Below, piece after piece: positions 8,378-16,701 of a stretch of 19,078 nt of DNA. Every line of letters begins with the position of its first letter. Position 1 is the stretch's first letter. The notes under the pieces were generated by a model. It was not told the origin of the DNA. It did no database searches and worked only from the letters and a program-made list of their open reading frames with translations. The position numbers were made by a program, and so were the translations under genes. The DNA lies in NCBI GenBank assembly GCA_964369405.1, contig CAYJGB010000032.1:1-19078 (forward strand). Direction: 5' to 3'. The stretch comes from CAYJFG01 sp964369405 (lineage in GTDB: Bacteria; Bacillota; Clostridia; Oscillospirales; Acutalibacteraceae).

Positions 8378-9595
8378 ATGTGCACTGCTTCTGAATTTAA
8401 AGACATAATAAATACGCGTGATTCTTGTCTCAGACATAACGATAAAACAAATTTAGTATACCAATATAGAAATTTTGATCTTTTTTGGAAGATTATCAAA
8501 AATGAAGAAATGTGGGTTACAAATATAAGGTTTTTTAACGATTCCCAAGAAGTGCTTTTCGGAGAAAAATTATTAAATAAACTCTACAATACTAGTGTAA
8601 ACAATATAAAAAAATCCGATTATTATGTCATGTGTTTTTGTAAAGAAAATGATATATTAAGCCAATGGAGAGGTTATGCCCCTAATGGTGGTGTATCTAT
8701 TGGATTTGATTTTCATACACCAGTGCCATTTTCTATTAAAAATATTTATGATAGTAATAATAATTATACAAAATTTGCTGACACGTCTTACGTCCATTAT
8801 ATAGAGCCAATTAGTAACAATATACAAGATGATTTACTAAAAGAAAAAAAGAAGAATTTGGAGCAAACAACCGGTATAAGAGCTGATGATATAGAACATA
8901 ACATTAAAGCACTAACTAAGTATATGAAACATAAAGGATTTGAAGAGGAAAAGGAATTACGAATTATTTTCAATAACGAAAACAATTCTATCAAAGATTC
9001 AATTGATTACAGGGAGGACCCTTCAGATACAAGAAAATTAATTCCTTATATAAAAATCAATGCTGGTTCAACTAAGTATGAGCAAAATGACTGCTCTGTG
9101 AGATTACAACATAACTCTTCAAAAATTATTTTTTCAGATTTAACTATGAAATTAGCAAAACACACTGCATCGGTTTACACTTGTAAGAAAGAAAACGGTA
9201 GTAAAGATGATAATATTTTAGATGATAGTAAATGTTTTGGATGTACATCACGCCATTTTTTTAATAGTGGTTTTATTGAATGTAAATACAATACTAACAG
9301 TGCTAACTATGCTTTTGGATATAACAAAGAAAATGAATGTATTTATATATCTCAAGGAAAAAACCAAGAAGAAGTCTTTTATATAATTTATGATTATATT
9401 AAAAAACTTGACCTATTAGATGAAATTAAAATATGGTGTGAAGGACATTTTCCAATACGAAGTGTTAAAATAGGTCCTTGTGAAAATCAAGATGAAATAT
9501 ACGAATCAATCTTACATTATTTTAATCAAAAGTATTGGTTAAAATTTGTGGATATAACAACTTCTAACATTCCTTATAAGCAACCTAGATTATAA
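8378..9595 (+). CDS. DUF2971 protein with an inserted four-Cys cluster
   Basis: A 405-residue protein starting at the ATG one base after the previous stop; GGA (8366-8368) gives a weak ribosome site 9 bases upstream. ATGs at 8369 and 8360 in the same frame are alternatives, and the frame extends back to 8276 only by overlapping its neighbour. The N-terminal part follows the DUF2971 pattern: LVYQYRNF (26-33), MWVTNIRFFND (45-55), then VMCFCKENDILSQWRGY and NGGVSIGFDF (84-112), with KELRIIF later. The family ending IRSVKIGP ... SNIPYK is present near 360-400. Between these parts sits C269-x16-C-x2-C289-x12-C302, a possible zinc site. A WCEGHFP motif (353-359) precedes the last block. DUF2971 genes are often found in defence islands; the biochemical activity is not known to me. 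It is the last gene of the operon, closed by the second hairpin. Confidence 0.8.
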   Translation: MCTASEFKDIINTRDSCLRHNDKTNLVYQYRNFDLFWKIIKNEEMWVTNIRFFNDSQEVLFGEKLLNKLYNTSVNNIKKSDYYVMCFCKENDILSQWRGYAPNGGVSIGFDFHTPVPFSIKNIYDSNNNYTKFADTSYVHYIEPISNNIQDDLLKEKKKNLEQTTGIRADDIEHNIKALTKYMKHKGFEEEKELRIIFNNENNSIKDSIDYREDPSDTRKLIPYIKINAGSTKYEQNDCSVRLQHNSSKIIFSDLTMKLAKHTASVYTCKKENGSKDDNILDDSKCFGCTSRHFFNSGFIECKYNTNSANYAFGYNKENECIYISQGKNQEEVFYIIYDYIKKLDLLDEIKIWCEGHFPIRSVKIGPCENQDEIYESILHYFNQKYWLKFVDITTSNIPYKQPRL

Positions 9596-9617
9596 AATAC
9601 ATAATTAGTTAAAAGAA

Positions 9618-9662
9618 AGAACAACCTAATCACTCCACGTTATGTGGTGATTAGGTTGTTTT
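9618..9662. terminator. Strong hairpin, second copy; shared terminator of convergent operons
   Basis: Arms AACAACCTAATCAC (9620-9633) and GTGATTAGGTTGTT (9647-9660) pair perfectly, with a G-T and an A-T pair extending the base and CAC/GTG pairing inside. A-rich sequence on the left and TTTT on the right suit termination in both directions. It lies 22 bases after the DUF2971 stop and 3 bases from the hsdM stop on the other strand. Its orientation and sequence match the hairpin at 1251-1295 at 43 of 45 positions, while the flanks do not match. Confidence 0.85.
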
Positions 9663-9665
9663 ATG

Positions 9666-11405
9666 TTATTTAAGTTCTGGCAATCCAAGTTCTTTCAAAA
9701 ACTCATTATGCTTTTTTTTAGCATCAGAGATAGATTCTTCAATATTATCAAGCTGTAGCTTCACTTCTGAAAGGTCAATAATTTTTTCCTCTTTTGCAGT
9801 GCTTACATATCTTGAAATGTTAAGATTATATTCGTTCTTTTTAATTTCTTCCCTGCTAACTCTACGAGAGTATTTTTTATCATCTTGTTTACGGAATTGA
9901 TATGTTTCAACAATTTTTTTGATGTGGTCATCACTTAAAACATTTTGACGTTTTTCTTTATCAAAATATTCACTAGCATTGATGAACAATACATCATCAT
10001 GCTTTTTACATTTTTTTAATACAAGAATACAAACCGGTATGCCTGTTGAAAAGAACAAGTTAGGTGGCAAGCCGATAACTGTATCAATATTTCCATCTTT
10101 TAAAAGTTTTGTCCTTATTTTTTCTTCTGCACCACCTCTGAATAGAACTCCATGAGGTAATATAATAGCCATAGTACCTTCTTCGCTCAAGAAATGAAAT
10201 CCATGTAAAAGAAACGCAAAGTCAGCTGCTGATTTTGGAGCAAGACCATAGTTTTTAAATCTAAAGTCTTGTGCTAGTGTGTCAGTTGGATCCCATCTAT
10301 AGCTAAAAGGTGGATTAGCCACTACTGCGTCAAATTCAATTTTCTTAGAGGGGTTCATTTCTTTTAAAATATCCCAATCGTTTAGTAGTGAATCGCCATG
10401 ATGTATTTCGAACTCTGAGTCCTTAACACCATGCAATAGCATATTCATTCGAGCAAGGTTATAGGTAGTTATATTCTTTTCTTGACCATATATATGACCA
10501 ATCTTGTTTGCTCCGAGTTGTTTTCTAACATTTATCAGTAGTGAGCCAGAGCCACAAGCAAAGTCTAATACTTTATTAAGTTTATCTTTTTTGCCAGTAG
10601 ATGGGTCTTGACAATCTAATGTTACTATCTGAGATAAAATCGTAGAAATTTGTTGTGGGGTATAAAATTCTCCTGCTTTTTTACCCGAACCAGCTGCAAA
10701 TTGTCCGATTAGATATTCATAAGCATCTCCTAAAATATCTACATCAATTGAAAAACCAGATAACTCTACTCCTATTTCAGCCACTATTGAGCATAGCATA
10801 GAATTTCTGTCAGCATATTTTTTGCCTAATTTTTCTGAATCTAGGTTAATCTCAGAGAACAAGCCACGAAATGTGCTTTCAAAAGATTTTTCCTCAATGA
10901 ATTTAAACCCCTTTTGTAATGTTTTAAGAAGCATATTGTTTTGAGTTCTTGCAAGCTCAAACACATTACTCCAAAGATATTGAGGCTCTATAACATAATG
11001 AATTTTACGCTTCATTTGCTTCTCAAACATTTCGATATCAGCAGAGTTTTTAATGTACCATAATGCTAATGGTGTAGCTCTAATATCTGATAAAGATATT
11101 TTTTCATTTCCAAAAATCAACTTTACATTATCTTCTGAATATTCCTTCGCATACACTAAGTAATCGCTTACGCTTATCAGTTTATCATCATCTTCATGGC
11201 TGAATTTACTAATTTCATTTTCGCATTTATCATAATCACTTCCAAGCTCTTTTTTTACAGCGTCTTCGTAATTATCAGATAAATAACGCAAGAAAAGGAA
11301 TGAAAGCATATAATCACGAAAATCATCAGCATTCATTGCACCACGTAACTGGTCAGCAATTTTCCATAACAATTTTCCTAATTCTTGTTGTTGTGTTTCA
11401 CTCAT
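9666..11405 (-). CDS. hsdM: Type I restriction-modification DNA methyltransferase subunit HsdM
   Basis: 579 residues, a normal length for HsdM. It methylates adenine in the site chosen by HsdS and forms the M2S core to which HsdR binds. The N-terminal helical HsdM domain (LLWKIADQLRGAMNADDFRD at 12-31) is followed by GEFYTPQQI (245-253), the AdoMet-binding motif I LDFACGSGSLL (280-290) and the catalytic N6-adenine motif NPPF (364-367). The start has GGGAG six to seven bases upstream, inside the end of the ATPase gene, which it overlaps by 8 bases. It is the last gene of the operon, behind hsdR, hsdS and the ATPase, whereas hsdM usually comes first or second. No truncation or missing motif is seen, so it should be active. 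Confidence 0.97.
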   Translation of the reverse strand: MSETQQQELGKLLWKIADQLRGAMNADDFRDYMLSFLFLRYLSDNYEDAVKKELGSDYDKCENEISKFSHEDDDKLISVSDYLVYAKEYSEDNVKLIFGNEKISLSDIRATPLALWYIKNSADIEMFEKQMKRKIHYVIEPQYLWSNVFELARTQNNMLLKTLQKGFKFIEEKSFESTFRGLFSEINLDSEKLGKKYADRNSMLCSIVAEIGVELSGFSIDVDILGDAYEYLIGQFAAGSGKKAGEFYTPQQISTILSQIVTLDCQDPSTGKKDKLNKVLDFACGSGSLLINVRKQLGANKIGHIYGQEKNITTYNLARMNMLLHGVKDSEFEIHHGDSLLNDWDILKEMNPSKKIEFDAVVANPPFSYRWDPTDTLAQDFRFKNYGLAPKSAADFAFLLHGFHFLSEEGTMAIILPHGVLFRGGAEEKIRTKLLKDGNIDTVIGLPPNLFFSTGIPVCILVLKKCKKHDDVLFINASEYFDKEKRQNVLSDDHIKKIVETYQFRKQDDKKYSRRVSREEIKKNEYNLNISRYVSTAKEEKIIDLSEVKLQLDNIEESISDAKKKHNEFLKELGLPELK

Positions 11406-12498
11406 TGTGTTCTCCCTCTATTTTGGTATGTATTACAAACTTATATTTGTTCATTAATTTATTAAATATATCTATAAATCGTTCTTTATTATCTGGAACC
11501 ATTTCTTTTGCTTCATATTTAAAAACAGTTTTATGAGAAAGAGTATTTACAATCATTGCAATTTCAGCAACATCAGTTATGCCTATTTGCTCTAGCACAT
11601 AAGAAAATCTTCCTACCCCTAGAAATGAAGCAATATTCTCTAACACTTGTCTTAAAGTTGCAAAATGGTAGGCATATATTTTGTCGTCGTTAATAGCAAT
11701 TTGTATAACTTGTAAAAGCTCTAGGTGATATAAGAAAACATCATTATAGATGCTCGTAATTTCAATATTGCCGTCTGTTTTCTTTAGAATGCATTTTTTC
11801 ACTTTGTTTTTATATGAACTCGCTTTTTCTCCTTTGGATAGCCAATCGGCAAGAATAGAAAATATCCCTACATGATGAGTTGTAATAATAATTTTTCTAT
11901 TTGTATAGTGTTCTTCTATCAAATCCATGATAGTGGACGCTGTTATAAAAATATTATGATCATCAAGGCTTGATACTGGATCATCAATAAAGAAGTGTGT
12001 ATTTTGTGTTCCAGTCCAACCTTGTATATCAAACATTGTTAGAAATAGGCACCAGACAAACGCTTGTTGTTCTCCTCTTGATATTTTTATAGAAACACTA
12101 CTCTCACTTATATCTTTGCCTAATTCATAAAAAGAAATAGATTCAATACCTTTTTCTGTATCATCCTTATAGATGTTAAATCTAAAGTCAAATTTAGGCT
12201 TATAAATTGATAATTTTTCTCTTAGCTTTTCTTCATCTAAAGATGAATGATATTGATTTAGGCTAGAGTAAATGATATTCAATGTCATCTCATCATTATT
12301 CCAATAAAACAAATCTTCACTATAAGCGTTATAATAAACGCCTGCATGACTACCTTCATTCAATTCTTTTGTTAAATTTTTATATTCAACAGATAATCTT
12401 GTTTTGCCTGTACCATTGAATGCAAAAAGCAAAACAATATTTTCTCTAAAAGCTTGAATTTCAGAAGCTACTTCTTTTATTCTCTCGTCTGAAATCAT
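11398..12498 (-). CDS. PrrC/RloC-like ABC-type ATPase, putative anticodon nuclease, in a restriction operon
   Basis: 366 residues from the ATG at 12498 (AGGAGG 7 bases upstream; a GTG at 12501 is an alternative). ABC/AAA_13-type motifs are complete: Walker A AFNGTGKT (26-33), signature SRGEQQ (140-145), Walker B FFIDD with a D-loop SSLDD (169-180), and H208 as switch His. The C-terminal part holds R283-x3-E287 and N318-x3-H322. This resembles the Arg-Glu-His triad proposed for the PrrC anticodon nuclease (from memory R320, E324, H356 of about 396 residues). In E. coli prrC also sits among hsd genes, and its nuclease is silent until a phage anti-restriction peptide disturbs the restriction complex. 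A similar back-up role is inferred. It lacks the long coiled-coil zinc hook of RloC. It overlaps hsdS and hsdM, so all are probably translated together. A plain restriction-associated ATPase without nuclease activity is the alternative. Confidence 0.72.
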   Translation of the reverse strand: MISDERIKEVASEIQAFRENIVLLFAFNGTGKTRLSVEYKNLTKELNEGSHAGVYYNAYSEDLFYWNNDEMTLNIIYSSLNQYHSSLDEEKLREKLSIYKPKFDFRFNIYKDDTEKGIESISFYELGKDISESSVSIKISRGEQQAFVWCLFLTMFDIQGWTGTQNTHFFIDDPVSSLDDHNIFITASTIMDLIEEHYTNRKIIITTHHVGIFSILADWLSKGEKASSYKNKVKKCILKKTDGNIEITSIYNDVFLYHLELLQVIQIAINDDKIYAYHFATLRQVLENIASFLGVGRFSYVLEQIGITDVAEIAMIVNTLSHKTVFKYEAKEMVPDNKERFIDIFNKLMNKYKFVIHTKIEGEHNE

Positions 12499-13697
12499 CA
12501 CTCAACCTCCTCTACAGAAGGAAACAATCCTTGCATAAGTCCTTTTTTGTGTTCTTTTAATTGTTCAATTTTATTAGACTGCTCCGAAATCAAGTTATCA
12601 ACTGATGATAGGCAGTCAGCAATTTTTTGTTGTTCTTTTTCATCAGTAGGAATTGCTACACTTATTGTTTGATATGCAGATATATAATATCTTTTATGCT
12701 CATCAGCATTAAATCTTATTGTTTGCATTAATTCATAGATAAACTTTAAATTATTCTTATTTTTTGCTTTAAGAATTTTAATTGCAGAAGATTTAACTTT
12801 AAAAGTAAAATCAACATATTTGTTATCAACCGTAAAATCATCGAAAATTATAACAGGAGTATCCGTATATAGTCCATTTGTTTCAGATGTGTAGCCTAAT
12901 ACAAATCCTTTATTTGCAGTCAAAACCGGTGTACCTTTATTGATGTATTTTGTACTTTGAACAATATACTTATCTGGTCTTTCATAATCCAATAAATTAC
13001 TAATTTGTTGCACTTCCCACTCTCCACTATCCCTAAACTCTGGAAATCTCCATTCTGGCATGGTTTTTCCCTCTGTTGGAAACAGCTTTTGCATAAGTCC
13101 TTTTTTATGGTCTTTCAATAATTTTAATTTCTTGCTTTCAGCAGTTATAAGCTCATCAAGAGAAGTTAAGCAGTCAGCGATTTTTTGTTGTTCTTCTCTT
13201 TTGGTTGGCAATGCAATAGGCATATTCAAAAACTTAGCATCTGAGATACTAATTCTATCAAATCTCGCACCTGTATTGGCTTCATCTAAAATATACTTAT
13301 GCCAATGGTTTGAATTGAAAAAATGTTCAAAAAAATCATTTTCTTTGTTCCTAAATCTAAATACTGTATATAATGGCGACATAACGCCTTTGCCAATATG
13401 ATTTTTTGATATTGGTCCCACTGGAGCATTAGCAGAAATTCTAGGATTATACACATAATCATTTTCATCTACAACAAAATAATTTGATATATTTGCCGTT
13501 GTAACAATATCTCTTTCGAAATATTTTTTTTGGTCTAAGATACCATCTGTTGCAGAATTTGTTAAAACTCGTTCTAATAAACAATTATTCTTATCGACAA
13601 CTTTATCAGCAAGTGTATTTAACATTTTTTTATTCCAACCGTCTTCAAATTCCTTAAATCTCAACTTAGGCGCAATAATTTTCTCTTTATTCTTCAT
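12498..13697 (-). CDS. hsdS: Type I restriction-modification specificity subunit HsdS
   Basis: 399 residues, a full-length two-half specificity subunit. Target recognition domain 1 covers ~15-160, and conserved helix 1 has EEQQKIADCLTSLDELI (~168-185) with KDHKKGLMQKLFP. Target domain 2 covers ~215-350, and conserved helix 2 repeats EQQKIADCLSSVDNLI with KEHKKGLMQGLFP near the C-terminus. The two variable halves are unlike each other, so the site should be bipartite and asymmetric; it cannot be read from sequence alone. The gene starts 11 bases inside hsdR, with only a weak ribosome site, so translational coupling is likely, and it ends in a TGATG junction with the ATPase gene. The helix repeats are also conserved at DNA level and could allow domain exchange. 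Confidence 0.96.
   Translation of the reverse strand: MKNKEKIIAPKLRFKEFEDGWNKKMLNTLADKVVDKNNCLLERVLTNSATDGILDQKKYFERDIVTTANISNYFVVDENDYVYNPRISANAPVGPISKNHIGKGVMSPLYTVFRFRNKENDFFEHFFNSNHWHKYILDEANTGARFDRISISDAKFLNMPIALPTKREEQQKIADCLTSLDELITAESKKLKLLKDHKKGLMQKLFPTEGKTMPEWRFPEFRDSGEWEVQQISNLLDYERPDKYIVQSTKYINKGTPVLTANKGFVLGYTSETNGLYTDTPVIIFDDFTVDNKYVDFTFKVKSSAIKILKAKNKNNLKFIYELMQTIRFNADEHKRYYISAYQTISVAIPTDEKEQQKIADCLSSVDNLISEQSNKIEQLKEHKKGLMQGLFPSVEEVE
12525..12640 (-). repeat. hsdS internal direct repeat, copy in the C-terminal half
   Basis: This encodes the second conserved helix of HsdS. Shared runs such as GCATAAGTCCTTTTTT (12533 on) and CAGTCAGC (12613 on) recur exactly 558 bases further right at the same spacing, so this is a true in-frame duplication of 186 codons period. 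Confidence 0.75.
13083..13198 (-). repeat. hsdS internal direct repeat, copy in the N-terminal half
   Basis: This is the partner of 12525-12640, offset by 558 bases throughout, and it encodes the first conserved helix. Recombination between the copies, or with another hsdS, could swap the target domain lying between them. Confidence 0.75.
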
Positions 13698-16600
13698 AAG
13701 CGCTAAGCCCCGCTATATCTCTGCCATTTGCTAGTTTGTTAAGAACAGGAATTAAATCTTCCATAAGCTCTAATTCTTTATGTGTTCTTGCTTTCCAGCC
13801 TAAATCCAATGGCTCAAGTAAATCATTTAATTTTTCTCCGTCAAAAATCATTCTTGAAATAATATTATCGACAAAAACTTTAACTGATACCGCTTCAAGA
13901 GAGAATTTTTCTGCAATTTTAACTAGTTCAGCATTATTCTTTTGGTCTTTGAATTTTTTATAGCCTAACTTAACATCATTTAAATTCAATTCCACATTTT
14001 TGTCTAAATACGTGATATATTCAATGATATCTTCACGTTCATCAATGAAGTTAGAGTTCGAACATAAAATGCTTATAAGTTCCTCTCGTGATACTTTTTG
14101 TGGTTTGTTAGGCTCATTTTGAGTATATTTTGCAATTAATCCCATTATATAATCATAATCAATTACAGCAGAAGAAAACAGAACAAACTCAAAGTCTATT
14201 TGCTCTATCTCTTTGGGTGTGTCTGGAGTAGGTTTTTCTTGCTGTGATTTTAAAATTTGTGCTGTTTCAATATAAGCTCCCTTAAACGCACGCAATGTAT
14301 CTTCTGGCAATAATTCTTCAATATGCTGTGCTTCTTCGGTTTTTATGTCAGTGTATTGGTCTAATTGTGTTTTTAAACGTTGAATTTCTTTAAATTTATT
14401 TACAAACTCACCTCTAGCCAAATCACCTTTGATATTAGCCACTTCCTCTGGTTTACAATCTAATCCTTGTGCTTCCATAAATTTCTCTAGTTCTTCTACT
14501 GCTTTATCTAATTTCTTAACTACAATCGGTGCAGCATCAACAAGCCAAATTTCTTTGACTTCTTCGGCTGTTTTCTTGCCTGAAAATAGTGCAATAGCAG
14601 CATCAACTTCATCTTGTTGCTCTCTAAAATCTATGATATTCCCATAAGGCTTTGTATCATTCAATACACGATTAGTTCTTGAAAATGCTTGAATTAATCC
14701 ATGATGTTTTAAGTTTTTATCAACATATAGTGTGTTCAAATACTTTGAGTCAAAACCAGTAAGAAGCATATCGACAACTATTGTAATATCAATTTTATTT
14801 TTATGTGCGTAATCATCATTTGAATATTTTTGGTCTTTTATTCGTGTTTGTACATCTTGATAATATAAATCGAACTCATTTATATTGCTAGTTGTTCCAT
14901 ATTGCTTATCATAATCAAGCATAATCGCTTTTAAAGCTTCTTTCTTTTTATCTGGCTCAACTTTATTGTCCATACGTTCTTGCTCTAAGTCTTCTTGTAT
15001 CTGTTTTACATCTTTGTTACCATCAGCTGGTGGGGAGAATACACACGCAATATTAAGCGGAGTGTATTCTGCGTCACTTAATAATAACTCATTTTGGACA
15101 TTTTTAAACTCACTATAAAAGTCTATAGCATCATTAATTGAAGCTGTAGCAAATATAGCATTAAACCTTCTATTACTTGTAACAGCTTCATGTTTTTTGA
15201 GTATCGCAGAAACTATTGCTTTTTTTTCAATATGATTTGCTTTCTTAGCTATTTTTGCATTGTCTGGTGTAAAATAATCAATGTGAAAACGTAAGACGTT
15301 GCGGTCATCAATAGCATTCGTGATAGTATAGTCATGAAGTTCTTTTTCAAATACATCTTTTGTTGTTTTATATGTTCCAATAGTTCCTTCGATTTTTTTA
15401 TAAGTTGCATTTTCTTCAAAGATAGGCGTGCCAGTAAATCCGAAAAGCTGTGCTTTAGGGAAGAATTCCTTGATTGCATCGTGACTATCCCCAAACTGTG
15501 AGCGATGGCATTCATCGAAAATGATTGCAATTCGCTTATCTCTTAATGGAGTTAATCGCTCTTTATAGGTAAGCAAGCCTTTTTCTTTTTTCTTTTTATT
15601 TCTCTTACTATTTTCATCAAGAGCAATACCTAGTTTTTGAATAGTGGTAACAATTACTTTGTCTTTATAATCATCAGAAAGCAATCTGTTTACGAGCATT
15701 TCTGTATTTGTGTTATTCTCCACGCAACCCTCTTGAAACTTGTTAAACTCGTCTCTGGTCTGCCTATCAAGGTCTTTTCTGTCAACAACAAATAAGCATT
15801 TCTTAATATCATCGTTATATTTTAATAATGTTGATGCTTTAAAAGAAGTAAGCGTTTTACCACTACCAGTTGTATGCCAAATATATCCGTTTCCACGATT
15901 TTGCTCAATACAGTTCATAATCGCTTTAACAGCATAAATTTGATATGGACGCATTATCATAAGTTTTTGTTCACTTACGACTAAAACCATATATTTATTA
16001 ATAAGCCCTGCTAAAGTGCATTTTTTGAAAAAAACATCTGAGAACTCATACAGCTTAGTTATTTTCTTATTATCTACATCTGCAAATTGATATATTGGTA
16101 GAAATCTTTCATCTGCATTAAATGCAAAATGTTCTTTATGATTATTAGCAAAATAGTAAGTATTTGTTTCATTGCTAACTACAAATAGTTGCATAAAGCA
16201 CAACAATGAATTAGTATAACCATTTCCCTCATCATTTTTATATTCTACAATCTGCTCCATTGCACGCTTCGGAGTAATATGTAATGATTTAAGCTCAATT
16301 TGCACAACAGGTACACCATTGATTAAGATAATAACATCATATCTATGGTGGCTATTTTCTGTATTTATACGTAACTGATTTATAACTTCGAACTCGTTTT
16401 TACACCAATCACTTATATTAACGAGGCTGTATTGCAAAGGAGTGTCATCATCACGCTTAAACGTATTCATTTCCCTTAGACTCTTAGCTGCTTCAAAAAC
16501 ATCTGAAGTTATTATTTCATCTTTTAATCGTGAAAACTCTGCATCACTTAATTTAACTCTATTTAATCTTTGAAAATGCTCTTTAAAGTTTTTTTCTAAG

Positions 16601-16701
16601 TCATTCCTATCTTTAATATCTGAACGATACACATATCCTAATGAAACAAGCTTTTCAATAAAAGATTTTTCTATTTGTGGTTCAGTTCTCAAAAAAAACA
16701 C
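13687..16701 (-). CDS. hsdR: Type I restriction endonuclease/translocase subunit HsdR
   Basis: 1004 residues, complete. It cuts and pumps DNA as part of the R2M2S complex. The nuclease domain shows D122 and the E136-x-K138 pair (RYDVIILINGVPVVQIELK). The SF2 motor shows Walker A GSGKT (279-283), DECH (396-399), GFTGTP (421-426) and a motif VI QAFSRTNR near 690. The long helical C-terminus that docks on the methylase follows. The start is uncertain: GTG at 16701 has AGGGG 6 bases upstream, but TTG at 16692 has a second AGGGG 8 bases upstream, and a run of eight T lies between them. It is the first gene of the operon, 60 bases below a clear promoter. The gene order hsdR-hsdS-ATPase-hsdM is unusual. 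All key motifs are intact. Confidence 0.96.
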   Translation of the reverse strand: MFFLRTEPQIEKSFIEKLVSLGYVYRSDIKDRNDLEKNFKEHFQRLNRVKLSDAEFSRLKDEIITSDVFEAAKSLREMNTFKRDDDTPLQYSLVNISDWCKNEFEVINQLRINTENSHHRYDVIILINGVPVVQIELKSLHITPKRAMEQIVEYKNDEGNGYTNSLLCFMQLFVVSNETNTYYFANNHKEHFAFNADERFLPIYQFADVDNKKITKLYEFSDVFFKKCTLAGLINKYMVLVVSEQKLMIMRPYQIYAVKAIMNCIEQNRGNGYIWHTTGSGKTLTSFKASTLLKYNDDIKKCLFVVDRKDLDRQTRDEFNKFQEGCVENNTNTEMLVNRLLSDDYKDKVIVTTIQKLGIALDENSKRNKKKKEKGLLTYKERLTPLRDKRIAIIFDECHRSQFGDSHDAIKEFFPKAQLFGFTGTPIFEENATYKKIEGTIGTYKTTKDVFEKELHDYTITNAIDDRNVLRFHIDYFTPDNAKIAKKANHIEKKAIVSAILKKHEAVTSNRRFNAIFATASINDAIDFYSEFKNVQNELLLSDAEYTPLNIACVFSPPADGNKDVKQIQEDLEQERMDNKVEPDKKKEALKAIMLDYDKQYGTTSNINEFDLYYQDVQTRIKDQKYSNDDYAHKNKIDITIVVDMLLTGFDSKYLNTLYVDKNLKHHGLIQAFSRTNRVLNDTKPYGNIIDFREQQDEVDAAIALFSGKKTAEEVKEIWLVDAAPIVVKKLDKAVEELEKFMEAQGLDCKPEEVANIKGDLARGEFVNKFKEIQRLKTQLDQYTDIKTEEAQHIEELLPEDTLRAFKGAYIETAQILKSQQEKPTPDTPKEIEQIDFEFVLFSSAVIDYDYIMGLIAKYTQNEPNKPQKVSREELISILCSNSNFIDEREDIIEYITYLDKNVELNLNDVKLGYKKFKDQKNNAELVKIAEKFSLEAVSVKVFVDNIISRMIFDGEKLNDLLEPLDLGWKARTHKELELMEDLIPVLNKLANGRDIAGLSAYEE

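Noticed and set aside
1416..9595. Match of the cassette to BREX, DISARM, Zorya, Septu, Lamassu or Detocs
   Set aside because: None of the hallmark proteins of the first five is present. Detocs shares only the kinase-receiver idea, not the protein sizes or a DUF2971 gene.
1251..9662. The two hairpins as terminal inverted repeats of a transposon
   Set aside because: Each hairpin is itself palindromic and both copies read the same way. No transposase lies between them and no clear target-site duplication is seen next to them.
11398..12498. ATPase as full RloC
   Set aside because: RloC is about twice this length and has a long coiled coil with a zinc hook; neither is present, so PrrC is the closer comparison.
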